The translations under genes were made by a program, and so were the position numbers. 64,000 nt of DNA from Chitinophagaceae bacterium (GTDB taxonomy: Bacteria; Bacteroidota; Bacteroidia; Chitinophagales; Chitinophagaceae). The notes under the pieces are model-generated. The model saw nothing but the letters and a program-made list of their open reading frames with translations. It was not told the origin of the DNA and searched no databases. The stretch is taken from the NCBI GenBank assembly GCA_024643655.1, contig JAHEMM010000002.1, positions 1 through 64,000 of the forward strand, written 5' to 3'. Positions 35,820 through 45,071 of the stretch are shown here, piece after piece (within the stretch, counting starts at the first letter, position 1; each line of letters begins with the position of its first letter).

Positions 35820-36770
35820 ATGTCAGATTTTGCTATAGGAGTAGACATTGGTGGAACAAACACAAAGTTTGGAATTGTTGATCAGCAAGGAAATATCTTA
35901 ATCCAAGATAGGATGCTGACAAATGCTGGAGACGATGTGCAAGATTTCATTGATGAATTACATCAAAAGCTTTTGCCAATGATAGAAAAATCAGGTGGCA
36001 TTGAGAAGTTTATTGGAATAGGTGTTGGTGCACCCAATGGAAATTTTTACTCTGGGAATATTGAGTATGCAGCTAACCTAAAATGGAAGGGAATTATTCC
36101 GTTTTCAAAACTAACAAGTGAAAAATTCGGGCTACCAGTAAAACTTACAAATGATGCTAATGCAGCAGCAATGGGAGAAATGAAGTATGGTTGCGCTAAA
36201 GGAATGAAACACTTTATTACAATCACTTTAGGTACTGGAGTTGGCAGCGGTATTGTTATTGATGGAAATATAGTACTTGGCCATGATGGCTTTGCAGGAG
36301 AATTAGGACATACAATTATACGACCAGGGGGAAGATTACATAAAGGCACAGGTATCCGTGGTACATTAGAATCCTATGCATCTGCAACAGGTGTAAGAGA
36401 AACTGCTTTAGAAATGTTATCTGATAATCCAACTATAAAAAGTACGTTAAGAGAGGTTTCAATCAATGACCTTACAAGTCACACCGTTTTTGAAGCTGCA
36501 ATTAAAGGAGATAAAATTGCCAATGATATCTTCGACTATACCGGTCAAATTTTAGGAGAGGCTTTAGCAAATTTTGTAATGTTCTCTTCTCCTGAAGCTA
36601 TTGTATTATTTGGTGGACTCACAAAAGCTGGTGAATTAATATTAAACCCAACCAAAAAAGCAATGGAAGCAATGCTTGTCGAAAACTTTAAGAATAAAGT
36701 AAAAATACTTTTTAGTGATTTGAAAGAGGCAGATGCTGCAATTCTCGGAGCAAGTGCTTTAGTTTGGTAA
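35820..36770 (+). CDS. ROK family sugar kinase, probable glucokinase
   Basis: A 316-residue ROK protein that phosphorylates a hexose, probably glucose, taken up by the adjacent permease. The ATP-binding motif is 'AIGVDIGGTNTKFGIVDQQG' (5-24). 'LGTGVGSGIVIDG' and 'HDGFAGELGHTII' (about 156-170) carry the catalytic and sugar-binding residues. The usual ROK zinc motif CxCGxxGCxE is replaced by 'RLHKGTGIRGTLE', so no structural zinc is expected at that place. No DNA-binding domain is present, so it is a kinase and not a repressor. It forms an operon with the permease and ends at a bidirectional terminator. Confidence 0.9.
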   Translation: MSDFAIGVDIGGTNTKFGIVDQQGNILIQDRMLTNAGDDVQDFIDELHQKLLPMIEKSGGIEKFIGIGVGAPNGNFYSGNIEYAANLKWKGIIPFSKLTSEKFGLPVKLTNDANAAAMGEMKYGCAKGMKHFITITLGTGVGSGIVIDGNIVLGHDGFAGELGHTIIRPGGRLHKGTGIRGTLESYASATGVRETALEMLSDNPTIKSTLREVSINDLTSHTVFEAAIKGDKIANDIFDYTGQILGEALANFVMFSSPEAIVLFGGLTKAGELILNPTKKAMEAMLVENFKNKVKILFSDLKEADAAILGASALVW

Positions 36771-36790
36771 ACTATAGATGAGTTTCTACA

Positions 36791-36820
36791 AAAAATGCCT
36801 TGATAAATCAAGGCATTTTT
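36791..36820. terminator. Bidirectional terminator
   Basis: Perfect 13-bp stem AAAAATGCCTTGA / TCAAGGCATTTTT with a TAAA loop, between the convergent ROK kinase and protease genes, with T-runs on both strands. Confidence 0.92.
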
Positions 36821-36837
36821 CATTATAGGCAAATGCT

Positions 36838-38988
36838 TTAAAATGCTTTCTTTGGTTGTTCATTAGTCTTCGACTTAACAAGATTTTGCTGATTAATCAT
36901 ATCAGTCATCACTTTCATAGTTTGATCCAGATAAATATCTTTTTGCAACGATTTTAGCCATAGCTGAAATCTATCCTGTTTGCTCTTATCATTTTCCCAT
37001 TTGTTCTCTTCATTTTTCAATGCTGAAACATCTAACTCTTTTGAAAGTTTTTGCAATGCGCTAAGCTTATTAATAACAACATCTATTTCTTTTTGTTCCT
37101 TTGTGTATTTATCTAATTGCAAAGAATATTCTTTATCCCGCTGAATAGAAAGCCATTCTGTATACTTTTTTATTAGACTAAAAGTACTATCCCTTTGTAA
37201 CCGATTTTCGCTCAAATTTTGAATTGTCTTCAAGTCATATCCAGGATCCAGTGTTTTATAAGTAGCCTTACTAATTTCATCCCATGGTAAAGCATCTTTA
37301 TCATCCTTTTCTCTCACTTTAAGATATTCTAGTTGATCAGGCAATACAACATCAGACTTTACACCTTCTAATTGTGTAGAACCTCCATTAATACGATAAA
37401 ACTTCTGTAAAGTGAGCTTTACTGTCCCAAGTTCAGCACTTGATAATGAAAATCCGTTTTCGTCCAATCCAATATTTCTTTGTACTGTTCCTTTTCCATA
37501 AGTAGAGGTACTGCCAATAATAACGCCCCTTCCATAATCTTGAATTGCAGCGGCAAATATTTCAGATGCTGATGCGCTAAATTCATTAACCATGACTGCC
37601 AATGGGCCAGTATATAAAACATTACGATCCTTGTCTTTTAAAACACTTGCATTGTTCTCTCTATCTTTTACCTGCACAATAGGTCCATCTTCAATAAACA
37701 ATCCCGCCATTTGAACTACATCATACAAAGATCCTCCTCCATTATTTCTCAGATCAAGTACAATGCCATCCACTTTTTCTTCTTTCAGTTTTTTTACTTC
37801 CATTGCAACATCGGTGAAACTTCTATTTCCATTTGGCCGATCAAAGTCAGCATAGAATTCAGGTAAAAAGATGTACCCAATTTTTGATGTTTCATTTTTA
37901 ACAATTGCACTTCTGGCAAACGTCTCATCCTGTACAATTTCATCTCTTATAATAGAGACAACTTTTAAAGCTCCATCTTGCTTCCGTATTGTTAGATTTA
38001 CTTCTGTCCCTTTTTTACCTCTGATGATTTTAACAGCATCTGTAACGATATAGCCAGTTAGATCTACAGGTTCTTCTTTACCCTGAGCCACTTTAATAAT
38101 TAAATCTCCAGCTTGTATTTCGCCAGACTTCCAAGCAGGACTTCCAGTTATAACACTAGCAATTTTTATATTTCCATCTTCATATTGAAGTGATGCTCCG
38201 ATGCCATAAAAACGACCACTCATTTCTTCATCAAAATATCTTTTATCTACTGGAGGAAAGAACTCTGAATGCGGATCCATTGTAGTGGTTATCGCATTTA
38301 CAAATAGATTAAACTTATCATCATTACTGAACTTTAATTTGTAACGGTCAAATGTTCTGTCCATCACTTTTCTAACTTTCTCTCTTGCTTCTGATTCAAG
38401 TTCTTTGTCAGTCTTTATTACAAATCCTTCTTTCCCTTTGTTTTTCTCTCTAGCCTCAAGCAAGTCAACATAACGTTCTAGTGTCATGTATTTCAATTTT
38501 TTTCTCCATTGGTCTCTTCTTTCATCTTCTGAAACCGGATAGTTATATTTTTCTGCATCAAGCACAATTGATTCATCAATGGTGAAATCAAACGGCTTTA
38601 AAAGATATTCATTAACAATTAAAGAAGCTTCTGTCATTCTTGTAGTAAATAAATTCCCAGCTGCGAGAAAAAATGCAATTGGAGCCCCTTTTATTTCTTC
38701 ATCAATTTTAGTTTCATAAACTTTTAGTTTTTCAATGTCACTTTGCATTAAAATATTCTTCTCAGGATTGAGATCATTGATATACTTATTGAAAATCTTT
38801 TTAGAGAAATCATCATTAATATCTTGTGGATTATAATGGGCTTGTTTTAACATCTCCCCTACCAACTTTAGAATCTGTTCGTATTTATCAGGTGGATTAG
38901 CACCATTTTTTGTGCTATTGCCCATTGATTTAAAAGCAAGAAATGAAGCCGCTACTACTACAAGAATTACTATAGGAAGTCTTTTCAT
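36838..38988 (-). CDS. C-terminal processing protease (Prc/Tsp, S41 family)
   Basis: A periplasmic, membrane-anchored serine protease that trims or degrades proteins from the C-terminus. The track ORF begins at a TTG at 39036; the ATG at 38988 gives the signal/anchor 'MKRLPIVILVVVAASFLAF' and is preferred, with the ATG at 39018 as alternative. An N-terminal Tsp domain is followed by a PDZ domain (about 230-320, 'FYGIGASLQYEDGNIKIASVITGSPAWKSGEIQAGDLIIKV'). The S41 core has 'VNEFSASASEIFAAAIQDY' with the nucleophile Ser and 'STYGKGTVQR' with the catalytic Lys. A long C-terminal helical region completes the Prc layout, as in E. coli Tsp. It is monocistronic. Confidence 0.94.
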   Translation of the reverse strand: MKRLPIVILVVVAASFLAFKSMGNSTKNGANPPDKYEQILKLVGEMLKQAHYNPQDINDDFSKKIFNKYINDLNPEKNILMQSDIEKLKVYETKIDEEIKGAPIAFFLAAGNLFTTRMTEASLIVNEYLLKPFDFTIDESIVLDAEKYNYPVSEDERRDQWRKKLKYMTLERYVDLLEAREKNKGKEGFVIKTDKELESEAREKVRKVMDRTFDRYKLKFSNDDKFNLFVNAITTTMDPHSEFFPPVDKRYFDEEMSGRFYGIGASLQYEDGNIKIASVITGSPAWKSGEIQAGDLIIKVAQGKEEPVDLTGYIVTDAVKIIRGKKGTEVNLTIRKQDGALKVVSIIRDEIVQDETFARSAIVKNETSKIGYIFLPEFYADFDRPNGNRSFTDVAMEVKKLKEEKVDGIVLDLRNNGGGSLYDVVQMAGLFIEDGPIVQVKDRENNASVLKDKDRNVLYTGPLAVMVNEFSASASEIFAAAIQDYGRGVIIGSTSTYGKGTVQRNIGLDENGFSLSSAELGTVKLTLQKFYRINGGSTQLEGVKSDVVLPDQLEYLKVREKDDKDALPWDEISKATYKTLDPGYDLKTIQNLSENRLQRDSTFSLIKKYTEWLSIQRDKEYSLQLDKYTKEQKEIDVVINKLSALQKLSKELDVSALKNEENKWENDKSKQDRFQLWLKSLQKDIYLDQTMKVMTDMINQQNLVKSKTNEQPKKAF

Positions 38989-39180
38989 ATTCAAAAGATA
39001 TTTTAATGTCTTAGACATAATCCAAAAATAATGCAAAAAGCTTGTTTTTCTTAGGTTTATACGCTTTTAACAACAGTTTTGGAAGAACGGTAAAAAATAC
39101 TAAGTAAAAATGCAAGACATTAAAAACTTATAAATATTTCATTATCGCTTCTTTTATTTTTACCGAAATGTCATTTTACC

Positions 39181-39189
39181 TATTTTTGC
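39181..39189 (+). promoter_or_regulatory. Possible -7 element for tRNA-His
   Basis: TATTTTTGC matches the Bacteroidota TAnnTTTG -7 consensus about 45 bases before the tRNA. The -33 side (near 39155) is only T-rich, so support is partial. Confidence 0.4.
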
Positions 39190-39232
39190 AATCCGAAATA
39201 GTCACCTTCGGAAAAAAGTGGTGTGCAAAAAT

Positions 39233-39310
39233 GGTGGTTATAGCTCAGTTGGTTAGAGCATCAGATTGTGATTCTGAGGGTCGCCGGTTCGAGCCCGGTT
39301 AGCCACCCCA
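39233..39310 (+). tRNA. tRNA-His (anticodon GTG)
   Basis: The cloverleaf is complete: acceptor stem GTGGTTA/TAGCCAC (one G-T pair), D-arm 'GCTCAGTTGGTTAGAGC', anticodon loop TTGTGAT in the stem CAGA/TCTG, and T-arm CCGG-TTCGAGC-CCGG. The extra G at 39233 is the histidine-specific G-1 and faces discriminator C39307. The CCA end is encoded (39308-39310). A strong terminator follows, so this is a single-tRNA transcript. Confidence 0.96.
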
Positions 39311-39312
39311 AA

Positions 39313-39347
39313 AGACCCCGTTTCAAACGAGACGGGGTTTGTTTTTC
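39313..39347 (+). terminator. Terminator after tRNA-His
   Basis: Stem ACCCCGTTTC / GAGACGGGGT with an AAAC loop and one G-T pair, followed by TTGTTTTT. Confidence 0.9.
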
Positions 39348-39364
39348 CAGATTAAAAAATCAAA

Positions 39365-39976
39365 ATGAGTTATTGGTTTCTTCTATTCCCGATTATTTCT
39401 GCTTTTATTGGCTGGATTACAAACTGGGTAGCAATTAAAATGTTATTCCATCCAAAAACTCCAAAAAAAATTATAGGAATTACATTTCAAGGAATATTTC
39501 CAAAACGACAACAAAAATTTGCTGAACAGCTGGGCAAACTTGTGAGTAAAGAATTCCTTTCTTTTGATGATATAGAAGACAAAATCAGTAATCCAGAAAA
39601 TCTGAAAAAGATAATGCCATTAATAGAAACACATATTGACGATTTTTTAAGAATCAGACTTAAAGATGAAATGCCAGTCATCAGTATGTTTATTGGAGAT
39701 AAAACTATAGTTAATTTAAAGACAACTTTCATGAAAGAGATTGAAACGTTGTTACCAATTGTAATGAAACAATATGCTGCCAACCTTAAAACTGAATTGG
39801 ACCTCGAACAAATTGTAGTTACTAAAGTTGCAGCTTTCTCATCTGATAAATTAGAGGAAGTACTTTACCAAATCATGTCAAAAGAATTCAGGTTTGTAGA
39901 AATAATAGGCGCTATTATCGGCTTCTTAATTGGAACTTTACAAGTAGTTTTCACTTATTTTATAAATAAGGCTTAA
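39365..39976 (+). CDS. DUF445 family membrane protein
   Basis: This 203-residue protein begins with a membrane helix containing the DUF445 signature 'PIISAFIGWITNWVAIKMLFHP' (8-29). A helical, charged middle follows, including 'GIFPKRQQKFAEQLGKLVSKEFLSFDDIEDKI', and it ends in a second membrane helix ('FVEIIGAIIGFLIGTLQVVFTYFI'). The family is common in bacteria (YheB/YjiN relatives) and has no established biochemical role. The N-in/C-in hairpin with a large domain between the helices is clear. It sits alone between the tRNA terminator and the TonB-dependent receptor. Confidence 0.9.
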   Translation: MSYWFLLFPIISAFIGWITNWVAIKMLFHPKTPKKIIGITFQGIFPKRQQKFAEQLGKLVSKEFLSFDDIEDKISNPENLKKIMPLIETHIDDFLRIRLKDEMPVISMFIGDKTIVNLKTTFMKEIETLLPIVMKQYAANLKTELDLEQIVVTKVAAFSSDKLEEVLYQIMSKEFRFVEIIGAIIGFLIGTLQVVFTYFINKA

Positions 39977-40084
39977 ATATCTGAACAATTACCACTTATA
40001 ATTGTCATTTACAGTTCATCAAGTAGGGTAAAGTATTAAAGCAAGTTCATACACCTTTTCCCGTCTAAATATCAAATCAAAAAA

Positions 40085-42700
40085 ATGAGACCTGTATTAT
40101 TCCTTTTGTATTCATTATTAATTAGTTATGTATCAATTGCCCAGTACCCAGGTGGCAGTGGAAGACCCGGTGGGGCTACTCCAAAGATGACGGGTACCAT
40201 GTATGGAAAAATAGTAGAAGGCACAACTTCAAAACCAATTGGTTATGCCTCTGTACAATTACTACAAGACAAATTTGACTCTGTTACAAAAAAAATGGTT
40301 AAAGATGTAGTAATAAATGGGATGTTAACGGAAAGTAATGGTGACTTCAGACTTGAAAATGTACCAGTGTTTGGAAAATTAAAACTTCGGATATCAGTAG
40401 TTGGGTTTAAACCTTATGAACAACCCGTTTCCTTTGATATTAAAAGACCAGAAGGTGGTGGAGCCCCTGATATGAGTGCAATGATGAATGCACTTGATAA
40501 AGACCTTGGGAATATTGCTATAACAATAGAAGAGAAAATGCTCGAAAATGTAACTATAACAAGTGAAAAACCAGGTTTACAGTTAGGAATAGATCGTAAA
40601 GTTTTTAGTGTAGATAAAAATATTGTTTCGGCTGGAGGTACAGCAGTAGATGTAATGAGAAATGTTCCTTCATTAAATGTAGACATTGATGGAAATGTTT
40701 CGTTAAGAAATAATTCACCACAAATATTTGTAGATGGAAGACCAACAACTATGGAGTTGGACCAAATTCCAGCAGATGCAATAGAAAGTGTTGAAATAAT
40801 TACCAACCCTTCTGCTAAGTTTGATGCATCTGGCGGAACAGCCGGCATCTTAAATATAATATTAAAAAAGAATAGAAAAGTAGGTTACAATGGTAGTCTT
40901 CGTACAAATATTGACAGCCGTGCTCAAGTTGGTTTTGGAGGAGATATTAATGTACGGCAAAATAAAGTAAATGCATTTGCCAGTATTAATTATAACCAAA
41001 GGCTCTCTAAAAGTTTTGGAACGACAGATAGAACAACATTTGGCTCTTCCTCTACGATTGTAAGTAAGCAAATAGATACATCAAACTTCAGTGGGAATTT
41101 TACATTTGGAAGAGCTGGTATAGATTATTTTATTAGTAACAGATCCACATTATCTGCCAACTATAGCATTGCTGGTGGAAAATTTGATCCATTTTCCAGC
41201 AATACTTTGCTCACTAATACGACTGGCGCCTCTACATCTGCATCAAAAACTATACGATTATCTAATTCAAACAGGGAATTTAATAGAAGTGGCGGATCGG
41301 TAAGTTTCAAACACAATTTCCCTCAGCCAGGCAGAGAATTTACTGCCGATATAAACTATAGAGAAAGAAAAGGTCCAAGCGACAATCTTATATCTACAAT
41401 ATTTTTTAAAGATGATCTTACAACAATTGATAGTATCGGAAATCAACGACAAATTGGTGATGGGAAAAGTAAGGATTTTACCTTCCAGGCAGATTATGTG
41501 AATCCGATAAATGAAAATTCAAAAATGGAATTTGGTATCAGAGCTTCATTTGAACAAGACATAAATTATAATGGCTTTTATAATGTTGATAAAATTAGCG
41601 GACAGATAAATCCAAATGCTACATCATTTATTGATTATAAAAGTAATGACAGAGTATTAGCTGCATATGGAACGTACAGTAATAAAATTAATAATTTTGG
41701 ATACCAACTTGGTTTAAGAGCAGAAAGTTCAAATTATAAAGGTGACCTTTTAACTACCAACGAAAAATTCAACATAGATTATCCAATTAGTTTATTTCCA
41801 AGTGTGTTTGTAAGTCAAAAATTAAAAGCTAACCAGGAACTTCAGATTAATTATACAAGAAGAATTAATCGTCCTAACTTCTGGCAATTAACACCATTTC
41901 TAGATTCATCAGATATACTTAATCCAAGAATTGGCAATCCAAGATTACAACCGGAATTTACAAATTCTATGGAATTATCTTACCAAAAGATTTTTAAAAA
42001 TAAAGACAACTTCCTTGCTTCAATATATTATAAAAACACAAATAATCTTATAACTACTTTTCAAGAAACATTGCCTTCAATAGCAAATGGCAAAGACCAG
42101 TTGTTAACAAAATATATTAATGCTAATTCCAGCTATATAACAGGTTTGGAATTAACAATGAGAAACAACATTACAAAATGGTGGGAATTGACAACAAATT
42201 TCAATCTTTTTACTTCAAAAATCACTTTGGACGACCCTTCATTAAATCAAGATCAATTTGCAAGCTGGTTTACGAAAATAAATAACACATTTAAAGTTTC
42301 AAAAAATCTTAGTATCCAATTATCAGGAAGTTACCAATCTAAAACAGTTTTACCTCCTGGTGGTGGTGGTGGTGGTAGATACGGTGGAATGTTTGGCCAA
42401 ACTTCTTCTGCACAAGGTTATGTAAATCCGGTTTATTATATTGATGCGGCTGTAAGATATACGTTTCTTAAAGAAAATAGAGGCTCTTTATCACTTAACA
42501 TGAGCGATGTATTCCGTACCAGAATTTCTGATATTCACTCTGAATCTGCAATATTTATTCAAGATGTTTCTCGCAGAAGAGATCCACAGATTTTAAGGTT
42601 GAATTTTAGCTGGCGTTTTGGAAAGTTTGATGCTTCCTTATTTAAGAGAAAAAATAATAAACAACAAGGCGATCAGGGTGGAATGGAAATGGGAATGTAA
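40085..42700 (+). CDS. TonB-dependent receptor-like outer-membrane beta-barrel protein
   Basis: This 871-residue outer-membrane protein has a signal peptide (MRPVLFLLYSLLISYVSIAQ). A carboxypeptidase-regulatory-like domain covers about 38-125 ('GTMYGKIVEGTTSKPIGYASVQLLQDK'). A plug domain covers about 155-260 ('DVMRNVPSLNVDIDGNVSLRNNSPQIFVDGRP', 'SVEIITNPSAKFDASGGTAGILNIILKK'). A large barrel ends 'RLNFSWRFGKFDASLF'. It belongs to the 'outer membrane beta-barrel family' group of Bacteroidota receptors rather than the SusC type, as no SusD follows. Ligand unknown. A (GGT)6 tract encodes six glycines near residue 760. A hairpin terminator follows, and the gene is transcribed alone. Confidence 0.92.
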   Translation: MRPVLFLLYSLLISYVSIAQYPGGSGRPGGATPKMTGTMYGKIVEGTTSKPIGYASVQLLQDKFDSVTKKMVKDVVINGMLTESNGDFRLENVPVFGKLKLRISVVGFKPYEQPVSFDIKRPEGGGAPDMSAMMNALDKDLGNIAITIEEKMLENVTITSEKPGLQLGIDRKVFSVDKNIVSAGGTAVDVMRNVPSLNVDIDGNVSLRNNSPQIFVDGRPTTMELDQIPADAIESVEIITNPSAKFDASGGTAGILNIILKKNRKVGYNGSLRTNIDSRAQVGFGGDINVRQNKVNAFASINYNQRLSKSFGTTDRTTFGSSSTIVSKQIDTSNFSGNFTFGRAGIDYFISNRSTLSANYSIAGGKFDPFSSNTLLTNTTGASTSASKTIRLSNSNREFNRSGGSVSFKHNFPQPGREFTADINYRERKGPSDNLISTIFFKDDLTTIDSIGNQRQIGDGKSKDFTFQADYVNPINENSKMEFGIRASFEQDINYNGFYNVDKISGQINPNATSFIDYKSNDRVLAAYGTYSNKINNFGYQLGLRAESSNYKGDLLTTNEKFNIDYPISLFPSVFVSQKLKANQELQINYTRRINRPNFWQLTPFLDSSDILNPRIGNPRLQPEFTNSMELSYQKIFKNKDNFLASIYYKNTNNLITTFQETLPSIANGKDQLLTKYINANSSYITGLELTMRNNITKWWELTTNFNLFTSKITLDDPSLNQDQFASWFTKINNTFKVSKNLSIQLSGSYQSKTVLPPGGGGGGRYGGMFGQTSSAQGYVNPVYYIDAAVRYTFLKENRGSLSLNMSDVFRTRISDIHSESAIFIQDVSRRRDPQILRLNFSWRFGKFDASLFKRKNNKQQGDQGGMEMGM

Positions 42701-42719
42701 TATTTAAATAATAGAAAAT

Positions 42720-42760
42720 AAACAGAAGAGGTTTTACAATTTGTAAAGCCTTTTCTGTTT
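42720..42760 (+). terminator. Terminator after the TonB-dependent receptor gene
   Basis: Imperfect 17-18-bp stem AAACAGAA..AGG.TTTACA / TGTAAA.CCT..TTCTGTTT, 20 bases after the stop, with a T-rich right arm. Confidence 0.75.
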
Positions 42761-42852
42761 GGATAATAAAGGAATAACCTGATTTTTCGAATCAAAGAAA
42801 TGCAACAATCCATGTACAAATCCGTTTCTTTGTGATTAATTGATTAATTAGT

Positions 42853-43944
42853 TTGAAAAAAATATTTTTTACTGTTACAAACGATTTAACCTACGACCAG
42901 CGAATGCATCGAATATGCACTTCATTGGCTCAAAACGGTTACAATATAACATTGGTTGGTTATAATAAACCGTCTTCACTTCCACTCACGAAAAAAAAAT
43001 TCAAACAAAAAAGAATACATTGCTGGTTTTTAAGAGGGAAAATATTTTATGCAGAATATAATTTTCGTTTATTTCTGTATTTAATCTTTAAAAAAATGGA
43101 TGCCATTTGTGCTATTGACCTCGATACAATTATTCCTTGTCTTAATATTTCACGATTAAAAAAAATACCAAGAATATATGACGCTCATGAATTATTTACA
43201 GGTTTAAAGGAAGTAATTGAAAGGCCAAAAGTCAAAAGAATATGGGAGAATGTTGAAAAAAAAACAGTGCCGAAATATCCGTATGGATATACAGTTAGTG
43301 AAAGTATTGCAGAAGTGTTTTATAAGAAATATAATGTTTCTTATAAGGCTATCAGAAACATTCCGCTACTCAAACCTCTTTCAGTTATTCCGAATACAAA
43401 CAAATTCATATTATATCAGGGTGCTGTTAATATAGGTCGGGGATTTGAATTCCTGATTCCGGCCATGCAATGGGTAGATATGAAGCTCATTATTTGCGGA
43501 GATGGTAATTATATGCCAGCATTAAAAAAACTGATCGTTGAATATAAACTAGAAGAAAAAATTGAATTAAAAGGGATGATGGAGCCAGAAGAATTGAATT
43601 TATTTTCTCAATCTGCTTATATTGGGATTGCCACTCCAGAAAGCACTGGGTTGAATCAACTTTTGGCACTTCCAAATAAGTTTTTTGATTATTTACATGC
43701 GGGACTTCCTCAGATTAATGTTAATTACCCAGAATATGAAAATTTAAACAAAAAATATGAAGTTGCCATACTACTCGAAGACCTTTCTCCAAAGAATATT
43801 GCAACTACAATAAACAATTTAATAACAGATGATGTTTTATATAATAAATTAAAGGATAACTGTATGAAAGCCAGAGAAGAATTGAATTGGCAAAATGAAG
43901 AAAAAAAATTACTTTCTTTTTATCAATCATTATTAAATAATTGA
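42853..43944 (+). CDS. Glycosyltransferase (GT4-like)
   Basis: A 363-residue GT-B fold enzyme that transfers a sugar from a nucleotide donor, probably for surface polysaccharide. The N-terminal domain starts 'KKIFFTVTNDLTYDQRMHRICTSLAQNGYNITLVGY'. The C-terminal domain has 'LIICGDGNYMPALKKLI' near 215 and the donor-site motif 'STGLNQLLALPNKFFDYLHAGLPQINVNYPEYENL' near 268-302. The start is TTG; the first ATG at residue 17 would remove the first strand of the Rossmann fold, so TTG is preferred. Its TGA stop overlaps the TTG start of the next gene, so the pair is translationally coupled. Sugar and acceptor unknown. Confidence 0.87.
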   Translation: MKKIFFTVTNDLTYDQRMHRICTSLAQNGYNITLVGYNKPSSLPLTKKKFKQKRIHCWFLRGKIFYAEYNFRLFLYLIFKKMDAICAIDLDTIIPCLNISRLKKIPRIYDAHELFTGLKEVIERPKVKRIWENVEKKTVPKYPYGYTVSESIAEVFYKKYNVSYKAIRNIPLLKPLSVIPNTNKFILYQGAVNIGRGFEFLIPAMQWVDMKLIICGDGNYMPALKKLIVEYKLEEKIELKGMMEPEELNLFSQSAYIGIATPESTGLNQLLALPNKFFDYLHAGLPQINVNYPEYENLNKKYEVAILLEDLSPKNIATTINNLITDDVLYNKLKDNCMKAREELNWQNEEKKLLSFYQSLLNN

Positions 43945-45071
43945 AAAAACATCTACATATCGTTTGTTTAGATACACCTTGGCCTGCTGATTATGGTGGA
44001 GCTATTGACATGATGAATCGATTAATAATGTTCAAAAAAATGGACATTGGTATTCATCTTCATTATTTCAGTTATAATGAAAGAGGCACTCCAAATGAAC
44101 TTAATCAATTTTGCGAATCGATTAATGTTTATGAAAGAAAGAAAAAACAAACTGCTTTTTTTTCGAAACTGCCATTTATTGTTTCATCTCGGATAAATGA
44201 AGATTTGATTATAAACCTTAATAAGGATAATCATCCTATCCTATTGGAAGGCCTTCATTGCACAGGAATACTTCCTTTTGTAAATATCCAAGAAAGAAAA
44301 GTTGTGATAAGGATGCATAATGAAGAATCAATTTATTATGAAGAATTAGCGGGCACAACTTCCTCATTATTAAAAAAATTATATTATATAAAAGAAAGCA
44401 AACTTATCAAAAAATATAATCACCAGTTACCTACGGAATGTGTATATGCCTGTGTTTCTACAAATGACATTTTGCAATTAAAGAATAATTATAACTTAAA
44501 AAATAGTATATCTATACCTATTTTTCCTTCATGGCAGCAGGTATCAGGAACTGAAGGAATCGGAAATCTTTGTTTATATCACGGCAACCTATCTGTAGCA
44601 GAAAATGAAAAAGCGGCTATCTGGTTAATTAAAAATGTGTTCTCCAAAATTAAAACTCCGTTCGTACTTGCTGGTAAAAACCCATCCAAACGTTTAAAAA
44701 AGATGGCTCACTTATTTCAACATACTTGTCTTGTAGCCAATCCTACAGATAATGAATTGAATGATCTGATTCGAAAAGCACAAATTAATATATTACCAAG
44801 CTTTACTAAAAAAAGTACAGGGGTTAAATTAAAACTACTACATGCACTTTATGAAGGAAGACATTGCTTAGTCAATGAGCAAATGGTAAAGGGCACAGGA
44901 CTTGAAGGGGCATGTCATATTGCAGAAAACAGTGATGCATTTGCATCTGTTATTCTACAACTTTTTCATCAACCATTTACAAGTGATGAAGTCCGGTTAA
45001 GAGAAAAGTTATTAGGTAATAATTTTGACAACGAAAAAAACAGCCAATTACTTATTCCATATTTATGGTAG
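43941..45071 (+). CDS. Glycosyltransferase, second of a coupled pair
   Basis: A 376-residue protein with GT-B architecture. Residues 1-30, 'KKHLHIVCLDTPWPADYGGAIDMMNRLIMFKKM', resemble the acceptor-side motif of GT4 enzymes, with 'PADYGGA' in the glycine-loop position. The C-terminal half has 'NLCLYHGNLSVAENEKAAIWLI' near 210 and 'GVKLKLLHALYEGRHCLVNEQMVKGTGLE' near 290-322, in place of the classical E-x7-E motif, so activity is less certain than for its partner. It starts at TTG within TTGA, shared with the stop of the preceding gene. Its 3' end overlaps the convergent ftsE-like gene by 20 bases. Confidence 0.8.
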   Translation: MKKHLHIVCLDTPWPADYGGAIDMMNRLIMFKKMDIGIHLHYFSYNERGTPNELNQFCESINVYERKKKQTAFFSKLPFIVSSRINEDLIINLNKDNHPILLEGLHCTGILPFVNIQERKVVIRMHNEESIYYEELAGTTSSLLKKLYYIKESKLIKKYNHQLPTECVYACVSTNDILQLKNNYNLKNSISIPIFPSWQQVSGTEGIGNLCLYHGNLSVAENEKAAIWLIKNVFSKIKTPFVLAGKNPSKRLKKMAHLFQHTCLVANPTDNELNDLIRKAQINILPSFTKKSTGVKLKLLHALYEGRHCLVNEQMVKGTGLEGACHIAENSDAFASVILQLFHQPFTSDEVRLREKLLGNNFDNEKNSQLLIPYLW

